Source: DATFDN01 sp963818725
GTDB lineage: Bacteria > Pseudomonadota > Alphaproteobacteria > Acetobacterales > Acetobacteraceae
Direction: 5' to 3'
NCBI GenBank assembly: GCA_963818725.1
Contig: CAWFTU010000024.1
Location: forward strand, 310,001 to 374,000
Length of the DNA: 64,000 bases
Shown: piece after piece, positions 25,949 to 34,291 of the stretch
Position numbering within the stretch: position 1 is the stretch's first letter
Layout: the number at the start of each line of letters is the position of its first letter
Program-made: the position numbers and the translations under genes
The notes under the pieces: model-generated
Seen by the model: the letters and a program-made list of their open reading frames with translations, nothing else
The model's database searches: none
Told to the model about the DNA's origin: nothing

Positions 25949-28900
25949 GAGCGGGTTCCGTCCAAGGCTTCACTGGTGAAATTGCGTCGCGGCCGCCACA
26001 GGTCGCGGCGCGACGCGTCCTGGAACCGAGCCGCCATCACGGCCCGCGCGTGCGGGTTGGCGCTTCGCAGAAAGGCGTCCACCTCCGGGTCGCCGAGTGT
26101 CGCGTCGAAGACGAGATCGAACTGCCGGTCCAGGCGCTCCGGCAGCGCTGCGGCGAAGGCGAAGAGCGCGTCCACGGAGCGGGCGATCTCCGCAGCGCCG
26201 CGATACCCGTGCCGCCTCATCCCGTCGATCCACGCCGGGTTCGCGACGCGCGCCCGCACGACGCGGCACACCTCCTCGTGCACGCGCCGCGCGCGGGGGG
26301 CGTCCGGCCTCGACGTGTCGAGGTGATACAGCGCCGGACTGCCTCCCAGGCTCGCCGCGGCGGCGGCGAACCCGCCCTCGTGCGCGGCGAACTCGCTGCC
26401 GTCCAGGAGGTCGATCTCGCGATGGTCCTGCGCGTGGACATAGCCGTCCGCCCCGGCGACGCGCGCGGCGAAGCCAGCGGGATCGGCGGCGCCTTCCAGA
26501 TCCCTGCCATAGGCATAGGACGAGCCCGCCAGGTACGCCTCTCCCCGCCCTGCCCGGCATTGCCACCCCCCGTCCTCGATCACCGCCGAGACGCCGGCGC
26601 CGTAGGCGCCGGGCGCCGCGCCAAAGACGCGCGTCGTCGACCGGCGCAGCCCCGCGCCCTCCAGCCCGCGCGCGCCGGCGGCGAGCCGGTTCCATTCCGC
26701 GTCCTCCTCGCGGGCCGCGATCGCGCGAACGGCGGAGTCGAACAGCAGGATCTGCGCCTCGAACGCGTCACGGAACAGGCCGGAGACGCGCAGCGTCACG
26801 TCCACGCGCGGACGGTCAAGCAAGGCGAGGGGCACGATCTCGATGCCGCGCACGCGTCCCGACCCATCGTCCCAGATCGGCCGCGCGCCCATCAGCACCA
26901 GCGCCAGCGCGAAGTCCTCGCCGCCGGTGCGCATGGTCGTGCTGCCCCACAGGTCGATGACCAGCGCCCTCGGCCAGTCGCCGTGGTCTTGGAGGTGCCG
27001 GCGCAGCACCTCCTCCGCCGCCCGCTCCGCGAGCCGCAGCGCCGTGCGCGTCGGGACGGCGCGGGGATCGACCGTGACCATGTTGCGCCCGGTCGGCAGC
27101 ACGTCCGCGCGCCCGCGTGTCGGGGCGCCCGCCGGACCCGGCTGCACCAGCCTGCCGTCGAGCGCCGCGAGCAGCGACGCCCGTTCCGATTCCGCCGACG
27201 CATCGAGCGCCTCCGCGAGCCGCGCGGGCGGCACGCCGGGGCAAGCCGATTGCAAGGCGGCGAGATGCACGGCGCGAAGCTCGGGAACCAGCGCGCGGCC
27301 AAAGACGTGCAGGCCGGCGCGGATCTGCAACTCCTTCACGTCGCACAGGTACGCGTCCAGCCGCGCGAGGGCCTCGTCCTCGGCGAGGTCGCGGGTCACG
27401 CCGCTCTCGCGCAGCAGCCCGGTGTCGGCGGCGTGGTCCAGGATCTCGCGGCGAAGCAGCGCGGCGCGACGCCGGTCCAGGCCGTCGGCGGCCGCGTATT
27501 CGTCGATCATGCGCTCCAGCGCCTCGGCCGCGCCATGCGCGCCAGCGGCTTTCAGCGGCGGCGTCATGTGGCCGATCGTCACCGCGCCCAGCCGACGCTT
27601 CGCGCACGCCGCCTCGCCGGGATTGTTGACGATGAAAGGGTAAATGACCGGCAACCCGCCGCCCAGCGCCGCCGGGAAGCAGGACGAAGACAGCGCCGCC
27701 GCCTTGCCCGGAAGCCACTCCAGCGTGCCGTGCGCGCCGAGATGGACGATCGCGTGTACATCCGCGACGCCGCGCAGCCAAAGATAGAACGCCGCGTAGG
27801 CGTGGCGCGGCGGCAGGTTGGGATCGTGGTATGTGGCCTTGCGGTCAAGACCGCCGCCGCGATCGGGCTGGATCGCGACGATGAGGTTTCCCGCCGTCGC
27901 GACGCGCAGCCTGAACGCCCCGTCCACGAACGCCGGATCGCTGTCCGGCGCTCCCCACGCATTCTCGATCGGCGCGCGGATCGCCGCCGGAAGCAGGCGG
28001 TGGTACATCGCCAGGTCAAGGGTCGGCACCGGGCTGGCGTCGCACAGCCGCGCCGCAATTGCTGCGTCCTCATCGACGGCGTAGCCAGCGCTGCGCAGAA
28101 GCCGGGCGGCCTCCGCGAGGCTTGCGAGGCTGTCGAGCCCCACCGCGTGCCCGACCTGCCCCGCGCCCGCTCCCGGATAGTCCGACAACAGGATCGCGAC
28201 CCGCCGCGCGGCGCGGGGGGTCGCGGCGAGGCGCGCCCATCCGGCCGCCCGTTCGGCCGCCAGGGCGATCCCGTCCGCGTCGGGGCGATGCACCACGCGC
28301 GCGTAGTCCAGCCCCGGAACCGGCTCCTCCTGGGCCTTGAACGCGATTGCTGTCGTCAGCAACCGTCCATCCAGCTCCGGCAGGACGACCTGCATGGCGA
28401 GATCGGCTTTCGACAGGCCGCGCGTCGAAGCCCGCCAGGCCGCGCGCGCCACGCCGGCCAGAATTAGTTGCAGGACCGGCACGCCCGCCGCGTCCAGCGG
28501 CGAGGCCGCTTCGTTCTGCCGCGCGGAAAAGCCGGTTGCGTTCAAAACCACCGACGGACGCCACTGGCGCAGCCGCTCCGCGACGAACGCCGCCGCCTCC
28601 GCGTCCTTGAGGCTGGAGACATGGACCGCCCGGACCCCGAGCCCGCGCGCGCGCAGCGCCTCGGCGAGCGCGGTGATGGGTGCGATGTCGCCGGCCAGCA
28701 GGTGCGAGCGGTAGAACACGATGACGGCGCGCCCGCCCGGCCCTTCCGCCGGCGCCGGGACGGGATGGACCCCGGCGCGCGGCAGCGGCGCGGGCGGCAG
28801 CGACGGCCCATCGCCGATGCCGCCCAGTTGCGCCGCCAGCGCGAGCGCCTGCCCGACATTGTCCGGCCCGCCATGACGGAGATAGGCGTCGAGGCGGGAC

Positions 28901-29304
28901 AGCGCGCCGGCCGGCACGGTGGACAGCTCCGCCAGGCGCGGATCGTCCCGCTCGTCACCGGGCAGCAGCGCGAGCGCGACGCCATGCCGGCGGCAGAGCG
29001 CGCCAGTCTCCTCCACGCCGTAGCGCCAATGCTCAATCCCGCCGAGCAGGCGGACGACGACGACGCGCGCCCGCGCGATCACCTGCTCGCCGTACAAGTC
29101 AACCGACATCGGATGGCGCAGCCGCTCCAGGTTGGCCAGGCGCAGGCTCGGCCGCTCCGGACCCATCGCCTGCCACGCCGCCGCCGCGGCCCCGAGATCG
29201 CTGTCGGAAAAGGACAGGAACACGAGGTCGGCCGGCGTCTGACCGAGGTCCACCGCGCGCGCCTCCTCATCCAACGACCGGGTCTCGCGGAGCAGAAGAT
29301 GCAC
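25942..29304 (-). CDS. cobN: cobaltochelatase large subunit CobN
   Basis: This is the large catalytic subunit of about 1120 residues of the ATP-dependent aerobic cobaltochelatase, which inserts cobalt into hydrogenobyrinate a,c-diamide with CobS and CobT-type AAA partners. Those partners are not in the window. Family landmarks include VIFYRSHLLAGDIAPI, PVLQLILAG, ILLSDYPGAGAGQVGHAVG, HLGAHGTLEWLPGK, YPFIVNNPGEAACAKRR and the C-terminal RHGYRGAAEIARSVD. I start it at GTG 29304; a longer frame to 29472 runs through a palindromic repeat and cannot be genuine. Its stop overlaps the cobG start by seven bases. Confidence 0.95.
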   Translation of the reverse strand: MHLLLRETRSLDEEARAVDLGQTPADLVFLSFSDSDLGAAAAAWQAMGPERPSLRLANLERLRHPMSVDLYGEQVIARARVVVVRLLGGIEHWRYGVEETGALCRRHGVALALLPGDERDDPRLAELSTVPAGALSRLDAYLRHGGPDNVGQALALAAQLGGIGDGPSLPPAPLPRAGVHPVPAPAEGPGGRAVIVFYRSHLLAGDIAPITALAEALRARGLGVRAVHVSSLKDAEAAAFVAERLRQWRPSVVLNATGFSARQNEAASPLDAAGVPVLQLILAGVARAAWRASTRGLSKADLAMQVVLPELDGRLLTTAIAFKAQEEPVPGLDYARVVHRPDADGIALAAERAAGWARLAATPRAARRVAILLSDYPGAGAGQVGHAVGLDSLASLAEAARLLRSAGYAVDEDAAIAARLCDASPVPTLDLAMYHRLLPAAIRAPIENAWGAPDSDPAFVDGAFRLRVATAGNLIVAIQPDRGGGLDRKATYHDPNLPPRHAYAAFYLWLRGVADVHAIVHLGAHGTLEWLPGKAAALSSSCFPAALGGGLPVIYPFIVNNPGEAACAKRRLGAVTIGHMTPPLKAAGAHGAAEALERMIDEYAAADGLDRRRAALLRREILDHAADTGLLRESGVTRDLAEDEALARLDAYLCDVKELQIRAGLHVFGRALVPELRAVHLAALQSACPGVPPARLAEALDASAESERASLLAALDGRLVQPGPAGAPTRGRADVLPTGRNMVTVDPRAVPTRTALRLAERAAEEVLRRHLQDHGDWPRALVIDLWGSTTMRTGGEDFALALVLMGARPIWDDGSGRVRGIEIVPLALLDRPRVDVTLRVSGLFRDAFEAQILLFDSAVRAIAAREEDAEWNRLAAGARGLEGAGLRRSTTRVFGAAPGAYGAGVSAVIEDGGWQCRAGRGEAYLAGSSYAYGRDLEGAADPAGFAARVAGADGYVHAQDHREIDLLDGSEFAAHEGGFAAAAASLGGSPALYHLDTSRPDAPRARRVHEEVCRVVRARVANPAWIDGMRRHGYRGAAEIARSVDALFAFAAALPERLDRQFDLVFDATLGDPEVDAFLRSANPHARAVMAARFQDASRRDLWRPRRNFTSEALDGTRSC

Positions 29305-29308
29305 GGGG

Positions 29309-29403
29309 TTAGGCCCCCTCCCCCCGGCCCCCTCCCGCAAGGGGAGGGGGAGAAGAAGGACAGTCCCCTCCCCTTGCGGGAGGGGGTTGGGGGAGGGGTT
29401 GAA
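29309..29403. repeat. double-hairpin palindromic repeat, PLPQGEG type (copy C)
   Basis: This is nearly identical in arms and spacing to copy B: CCCCCTCCCGCAAGGGGAGG and CCCCTCCCCTTGCGGGAGGG with a 20-base centre. It lies between cobW and cobN inside the operon, and its sequence forms the last 30 or so codons of cobW. In the mRNA it could act as a processing or attenuation hairpin; that is inference. Confidence 0.85.
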
Positions 29404-30436
29404 GCGAAGACCCCGTAATCGTCGCCTCGATCGCCGCCCGGTCAAGGCCGCTCTGGCCGATGATGACCACATGCCCGTGCAACCCGTCGCGGGGACGGTC
29501 GTAGTGGTGACGGAAACGGCCGCCCACGCCTTGCACCACGAGCCGCAACGGCCGTCCGCGCACGGCGGCGAAGCCCTTGACTCGGAGGATGCCGTGCGCC
29601 TCGCTGGCCGCTTGCAGCCGCTCGATCAGCGGCTCCGGCGCCGCGATCTCCGGCAGCGCAACAACGAAGCTCTCGAAATCGTCGTGTTCGTGCGCGCCGT
29701 CCTCGGCGTCGTGGTGCGACGGCCTCGCCTCAAGGTCGTCCTCCGCGGCCGCGCCCAGGCCGAGCAGGGTGGCGGGATCGAGCCGGCCCTCCCGCGCCGC
29801 GACCACCTTCACCGACCGCCGCACCGCGTTCCCGATCTCGGCCCGCAGCCGCCCGATCACGGCTCCGTCGAGCAGGTCGCTCTTGTTCAGGATCACCAGA
29901 TCGGCCGCAAGAAGCTGGTCCTCGTACACCTCCGACAGCGGGTTGTCGTGCCCGATCGAGGCGTCCTCGGCGCGCTGGCGCGCAACGGCGGCCGGATCGT
30001 CCGCGAACCGGCCCTCGGCGACCGCCGGCCCGTCCACGACAGCGATCACGCCGTCCACCGTGATCCGGGAGCGCACCTCCGGCCAGTCGAACGCCTTGAG
30101 CAGAGGCTTGGGGAGCGCGAGACCGGAGGTCTCGATCAGGATGTGCTCGGGCGGCGAGGCCCTGTCGATCAGCGCCCGCATGGTCGGCAGGAAATCCTCG
30201 GCCACGGTGCAGCACAGGCAGCCATTCGCCAATTCGACGATGTCCTCCTCCGCGCATCCGGCGATCCCGCAGCTCCGCAGCACCTCGCCATCGATGCCGA
30301 GCGCGCCGAACTCGTTGACGATGACCGCGATCCGGCGACCGCCCGCGTGCTCCAGCACATGCCGGACCAGCGTCGTCTTCCCGGCGCCCAGGAACCCAGT
30401 GACGATCGTGGCCGGTATCTTTCCGCCTGCAATCAT
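29309..30436 (-). CDS. cobW: CobW GTPase, cobalt-chaperone type
   Basis: This is a COG0523 P-loop GTPase of 375 residues that is expected to deliver cobalt to the CobN chelatase. It has the Walker A IVTGFLGAGKTTLVRHVL, the metal-binding motif ANGCLCCTV, IETSGLALPKPLL and the GTPase NKSD. A histidine/aspartate-rich stretch (ARPSHHDAEDGAHEHDD) near residue 250 probably binds metal. The last residues (LPQPPPARGGDCPSSPPP and on) are translated from a palindromic repeat, so the original C-terminus was replaced. ATG 30436 overlaps the DUF1636 gene stop. Confidence 0.93.
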   Translation of the reverse strand: MIAGGKIPATIVTGFLGAGKTTLVRHVLEHAGGRRIAVIVNEFGALGIDGEVLRSCGIAGCAEEDIVELANGCLCCTVAEDFLPTMRALIDRASPPEHILIETSGLALPKPLLKAFDWPEVRSRITVDGVIAVVDGPAVAEGRFADDPAAVARQRAEDASIGHDNPLSEVYEDQLLAADLVILNKSDLLDGAVIGRLRAEIGNAVRRSVKVVAAREGRLDPATLLGLGAAAEDDLEARPSHHDAEDGAHEHDDFESFVVALPEIAAPEPLIERLQAASEAHGILRVKGFAAVRGRPLRLVVQGVGGRFRHHYDRPRDGLHGHVVIIGQSGLDRAAIEATITGSSLQPLPQPPPARGGDCPSSPPPLAGGGRGEGA

Positions 30437-30813
30437 CACGCGGTCTCCATCGGCGGCACGCGGCCCATGACAACATCTCGCAGCGAGGCCGGGCGGCGCG
30501 ACGGCAGCACCGTCCCGCTCGCCGACGCGGCGTAGGCGGCGCCGTAGGCGAGCAGGTCGGCGGCGTGCTCGGGCGACAGCAGGCCGAGCAGATACGTCCA
30601 CTTGCCGGGCATGGCGATCACGCCGCTACAGCCGCGCTCGCAATTGGCGAGACAGGACACGGTGCGCAGGTCGACCGGGGCCGCGGCGCTGACGATCAAT
30701 TGCTCCAGCGCCGCGTGAAGCCGCGCGCCAGGTGTCGGCGCGCTCTCGCCAAGGGCGTGGCCGGCGCGGCACTTGGTGCAGATGATGAGTCGCGGTCGGC
30801 AGGATTCGGTCAC
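30436..30813 (-). CDS. DUF1636 thioredoxin-like iron-sulfur-type protein of cobalamin operons
   Basis: This small protein of about 125 residues has paired cysteines (IICTKCRAG near the N-terminus and SCLANCERGCSG in the middle), suggesting a 2Fe-2S ferredoxin-like or metal-binding fold. DUF1636 proteins are often found beside cobW and cobN; their function is not established, and electron supply to CobG or metal handling are both possible. I favour the GTG at 30813 (VTESCRPRLIICTKC); a GTG at 30840 is also open. It is the first gene after the cobalamin riboswitch. Confidence 0.8.
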   Translation of the reverse strand: MTESCRPRLIICTKCRAGHALGESAPTPGARLHAALEQLIVSAAAPVDLRTVSCLANCERGCSGVIAMPGKWTYLLGLLSPEHAADLLAYGAAYAASASGTVLPSRRPASLRDVVMGRVPPMETA

Positions 30814-30949
30814 GTACACCCCGTGGATAACGCGGCACACGCCGCACGAAGTCAGGGATGCCGTCCGTGCCCGATCAAGTGCCGGGAATCGGCTTGTACG
30901 CCCTCACCACGGCCGTGGCATCCCGCGCGGCGCGTGACCCGTCATCGAT

Positions 30950-31110
30950 GGCAGGTCTCCTGGCTCGCGGATCGAACGCGGCCCGTCCGCCTTCCCGGTG
31001 TCACCCAGTGGCCTCGCGACGGGCCGCTCTCCGCTTACAGTTGCGGGAGCAGCCGCGGCATTGGGGCGAGCCCCGCACCGCATTCCCTTTTCACCTTCCG
31101 CCATGGAAGG
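30950..31110 (-). promoter_or_regulatory. cobalamin riboswitch (adenosylcobalamin aptamer)
   Basis: Read on the minus strand from about 31110 down, the conserved elements occur in order: GGTGAAAAGGGAATGCGGTG, CCCGCAACTGTAAGCGG, GCCACTGGGTGACACCGGGA and GGCGGACGGGCCGC, ending with GAGCCAGGAGACCTGCC at about 30951-30970. These are the hallmarks of the B12 aptamer, including the B12 box. It ends about 140 bases before the DUF1636 start. It should switch off the DUF1636-cobW-cobN-cobGHIJ operon when B12 is plentiful. Confidence 0.95.
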
Positions 31111-31265
31111 ACCATCGAGGCTCGTCTAATACGCTCGCTTTCCCTCAGCGTCAAAAGGACCGACGTGCTGGTGGTGCCTCAGTTTGAAATCCCGCGCCCC
31201 ACGGCCAGAGGGTCGCCTGGGCTCGGGCTTCCCTATACGCTTCGCCGGTAAGCAGGGGTGTGGCT

Positions 31266-31649
31266 ATGGCTGACCTGGAGCGCAACAAGCAGAATGTGAT
31301 GGCGTTCTACGACCTCATGTTCAACCACTGCCGCCCTCGCGAGGCGATCGGGCGGTACGCGGGAGACCACTACATCCAGCACAATCCGGGCGTGGGTGAC
31401 GGCAAGGAGGGGTTCATCGCCTATTTCGAGGAAGCCGCTCGCGATTACCCCGGCAAGCGCGTGGAATTCAAGCGGGCCATCGCCGAAGGCGACTACGTGG
31501 TCCTCCATTGTCGCCAGGATTGGCCTGGTGATCACGTGTGGGCCGGAATCGACATCTTCCGACTTGATGACCAGGGCAAGGTTGTGGAGCACTGGGACGT
31601 GCTGCAAATCGTGCTCGATCAGGCCGCAAACCCGAACGGAATGTTTTGA
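31266..31649 (+). CDS. SnoaL-like / NTF2-fold protein
   Basis: This cytoplasmic protein of 127 residues has the SnoaL-like polyketide-cyclase fold pattern: NVMAFYDLMFNHCRPREAI, HYIQHNPGVGDGKEGFIAYF, and GIDIFRLDDQGKVVEHWDVLQ. Such proteins bind or isomerise small ligands, or have no known role. It sits between the riboswitch and cobU on the opposite strand to the riboswitch operon. The base composition is lower in GC than the cob genes. There is no evidence that it acts in cobalamin synthesis. Confidence 0.85.
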   Translation: MADLERNKQNVMAFYDLMFNHCRPREAIGRYAGDHYIQHNPGVGDGKEGFIAYFEEAARDYPGKRVEFKRAIAEGDYVVLHCRQDWPGDHVWAGIDIFRLDDQGKVVEHWDVLQIVLDQAANPNGMF

Positions 31650-31713
31650 TGCTCGCGAACCAAGGCGGAAGCTTGGCTCGCAGGCCGAAAACTCAAATTG
31701 AGACACTACCGGC

Positions 31714-32220
31714 GTGCTAGACCGCCTCACCCTGGTTCTCGGCGGCGCCCGATCGGGCAAGAGCCGCCACGCGGAGCGGCTCGCGATGGCGCTGCCCCCG
31801 CGCTGGACCTATGTCGCCACGGCGCAGCCGTTCGACGAGGAGATGCGCGCGCGCATCGCCGCCCATCGCGCGCGCCGCGAGGCGGGCTGGATCACCGTGG
31901 AGGCCCCGATCAGCCTGGCGAGCGCGATCGGCACCGCTGGGCACGGGCCGGTGCTGGTCGACTGCCTGACGCTCTGGGTGAGCAACCTTTTGCTGAACGG
32001 CATCGACGTGGCGGAAGCGACGGCTTCGCTTGACGCGGCGCTCGACGTACGCGCGGCCCCGACGATATTAGTGGCGAACGAGATCGGCCTTGGCATCGTG
32101 CCCGACAATGCCCTCGCCCGCGCCTTCCGCGACGCGGCGGGGCAGCTCAATCAACATCTCGCGGCGCGCGCGGACAGCGTGGTGTTCATGGTCGCGGGCC
32201 TTCCGATGAGGGTCAAGTGA
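31714..32220 (+). CDS. cobU: bifunctional adenosylcobinamide kinase / adenosylcobinamide-phosphate guanylyltransferase
   Basis: This enzyme of 168 residues phosphorylates and then guanylylates adenosylcobinamide (CobP in P. denitrificans). It has the P-loop VLGGARSGKSRHAERLA, the ATAQPFDEEMRARIAAHRARR segment with the guanylyl-accepting histidine, and LVDCLTLWVSNLLL. The start is a GTG at 31714. Its stop overlaps the cobO start (GTGA-type overlap), so cobU, cobO and cobQ form a rightward operon. Confidence 0.94.
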   Translation: MLDRLTLVLGGARSGKSRHAERLAMALPPRWTYVATAQPFDEEMRARIAAHRARREAGWITVEAPISLASAIGTAGHGPVLVDCLTLWVSNLLLNGIDVAEATASLDAALDVRAAPTILVANEIGLGIVPDNALARAFRDAAGQLNQHLAARADSVVFMVAGLPMRVK

Positions 32221-32822
32221 CGGAGGACGATGCCGCCCGCCATCGCGGCAAGATGGCGCGCCGCAAGGAAGTGCAGGACGCGGAGGTCGCCAGCAAGACG
32301 ATCGAGAAGGGCTTGCTGATCGTCCACACCGGCCCAGGCAAGGGCAAGTCCACCGCCGCGTTCGGCTTGGTGCTGCGCATGGTCGGCCACGGCCGGAAGA
32401 CCGCCGTGGTGCAGTTCGTCAAGGGTGCCTGGTCCACCGGCGAGCGCAGCGTGCTGGAGCGCTTCGGCGATCTGGTGACGTGGCACACGATGGGCGAGGG
32501 CTTCACCTGGGAGACGCAGGACAAGGCGCGCGACATCGCCGCCTGCGCGCGGGCCTGGCGGCGCGCGACGGAGCTGATGGAACAGCCGGACCTGGCGCTT
32601 CTCGTGCTCGACGAGCTGAATATCGCGCTGCGGTACGACTACCTCCCGCTCGCGGCGGTGCTGGACGCGTTGCGCGCCCGCCGGCCGGATCTGCACGTCG
32701 TCGTCACCGGGCGCAACGCCAAGCCGGCGCTGATCGAGGCCGCCGACCTGGTGACGGAGATGACCGTGGTGAAGCACCATTTCGCGGCGGGCGTGAAGGC
32801 GCAGCAGGGCATCGAGTTCTGA
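32217..32822 (+). CDS. cobO: cob(I)yrinic acid a,c-diamide adenosyltransferase
   Basis: This CobA/CobO-type ATP:corrinoid adenosyltransferase of 201 residues attaches the upper adenosyl ligand. Signature segments are IVHTGPGKGKSTAAFGLVLR (P-loop), VVQFVKGAW, LLVLDELNIALRYDYL and VVVTGRNAKPALIEAADLV. It overlaps cobU and cobQ by a few bases on either side. Confidence 0.95.
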   Translation: MTEDDAARHRGKMARRKEVQDAEVASKTIEKGLLIVHTGPGKGKSTAAFGLVLRMVGHGRKTAVVQFVKGAWSTGERSVLERFGDLVTWHTMGEGFTWETQDKARDIAACARAWRRATELMEQPDLALLVLDELNIALRYDYLPLAAVLDALRARRPDLHVVVTGRNAKPALIEAADLVTEMTVVKHHFAAGVKAQQGIEF

Positions 32823-34291
32823 TGCACGGCGCGCGCCTGCTGATGTTCCAGGGCACCGGCTCCAGCGTCGGCAAGTCGGTGCTGGTCGCCGGACTGGCCC
32901 GCGCGCTGACGCGCCGCGGCCTGGCGGTTCGCCCGTTCAAGCCGCAGAACATGTCCAACAACGCCGCCGTGACCGAGGATGGCGGCGAGATCGGGCGCGC
33001 GCAGGCGTTGCAGGCGAGGGCGTGCGGGACCGCCCCGAGCGTTCACATGAACCCGGTCCTGCTGAAGCCGCAGAGCCAGACCGGCGCGCAGCTCGTGGTG
33101 CGGGGGCGCGTCGCGGGCGCGTTCCGCGCGCGCGAGTACCAAAGCTTGAAGAAATCCCTCCTGCCGCGCGTGCTGGACAGCCTCGCGCGCCTGCGCGCCG
33201 AGGCGGACATCGTGCTCGTGGAGGGCGCGGGCAGCGCGTCGGAGGTAAACCTGCGCGCCAACGACATCGCCAACATGGGTTTCGCGCGCGCCGCCGAGGC
33301 GCCGGTCGTGCTGATCGGCGACATCGACCGGGGCGGGGTGATCGCGAGCCTGGTCGGCACGCGCGCCGTGATCGATCCGGCCGACGCCGCGCTGGTTCGT
33401 GGTTTCATGGTCAACCGGATGCGCGGCGACCCCGCGCTGTTCGCCGACGGGATGCGGTTCGTCAGCGAGCGGACCGGCTGGCCGGCGCTGGGGCTGGTGC
33501 CACACCTGGACGCGGTGCGCGACCTGCCGGCGGAGGATTCGGCGGATCTCGCGGAGCGCGCGCCCGCGCGCAAGCCGGACGCGACGTTGCGCGTGGCCGT
33601 GCCGTTGCTGCCCTGCATCGCCAATTTCGATGACCTCGACCCGCTGCACGCGGAGCCGCGCGTCAATCTGGAATTCGTGCCGCAGGGCAGGCCGCTGCCC
33701 CGCGCGGCCGATCTGGTGATCCTTCCCGGTTCCAAGGCCACCATCGCCGACCTGGCGACGCTGCGGGCCGAGGGCTGGGACATCGACCTGGCCGCCCATT
33801 GGCGCGCGGGCGGGCGCGTGCTCGGGCTGTGCGGCGGCTATCAGATGCTCGGGCGCCACATCGCCGACCCCGAGGGGATCGAGGGGCCGTCCGCTTCCGT
33901 CGGCGGGCTCGGCCTGCTTGATGTCGAGACCGTGTTGACTGGAACCAAGCGCCTCGCGCGCGTAGGCGGCACGCTCGCGACAGGCGGGGCGCGCTTCGAC
34001 GGCTACGAGATGCATTGCGGCCGGACCAGCGGCCCAGCGACCGGCCGGCCGCTGCTGCGGTTCGATGATGGGCGCCGTGACGGCGCGATGTCGGACGATG
34101 GGCGCGTGTGTGGAACCTATGTCCACGGCCTGTTCGCATCCAATTCGTTCCGCGCGGCCTGGCTCGCCGCGCAGGGCACAGCGTCCGCCGCGCTTCCCTT
34201 TGAAGCGGGCGTCGAGGCGGCGTTGGACACGCTGGCCCGCCATCTCGAAACCCATGTCGATGTCGATCGCGTGCTCAGCCTTGCGCGATGA
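32822..34291 (+). CDS. cobQ: cobyric acid synthase CobQ
   Basis: This glutamine-dependent amidase of 489 residues amidates the b, d, e and g side chains of adenosylcobyrinate a,c-diamide. The N-terminal part has MFQGTGSSVGKSVLVAGLAR and PFKPQNMSNNAAVTEDGGEIG. The glutaminase part has the nucleophile in LGLCGGYQMLGRHI and the catalytic histidine in TYVHGLFAS. The ATG at 32822 shares bases with the cobO stop. Its end overlaps the convergent cobD gene by 17 bases. Confidence 0.95.
   Translation: MHGARLLMFQGTGSSVGKSVLVAGLARALTRRGLAVRPFKPQNMSNNAAVTEDGGEIGRAQALQARACGTAPSVHMNPVLLKPQSQTGAQLVVRGRVAGAFRAREYQSLKKSLLPRVLDSLARLRAEADIVLVEGAGSASEVNLRANDIANMGFARAAEAPVVLIGDIDRGGVIASLVGTRAVIDPADAALVRGFMVNRMRGDPALFADGMRFVSERTGWPALGLVPHLDAVRDLPAEDSADLAERAPARKPDATLRVAVPLLPCIANFDDLDPLHAEPRVNLEFVPQGRPLPRAADLVILPGSKATIADLATLRAEGWDIDLAAHWRAGGRVLGLCGGYQMLGRHIADPEGIEGPSASVGGLGLLDVETVLTGTKRLARVGGTLATGGARFDGYEMHCGRTSGPATGRPLLRFDDGRRDGAMSDDGRVCGTYVHGLFASNSFRAAWLAAQGTASAALPFEAGVEAALDTLARHLETHVDVDRVLSLAR

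Noticed and set aside
26050..28467. An 805-codon open frame on the plus strand
   Set aside because: It is antisense to cobN and its composition (Arg/Gly/Ala rich, no motifs) is that of a shadow frame.
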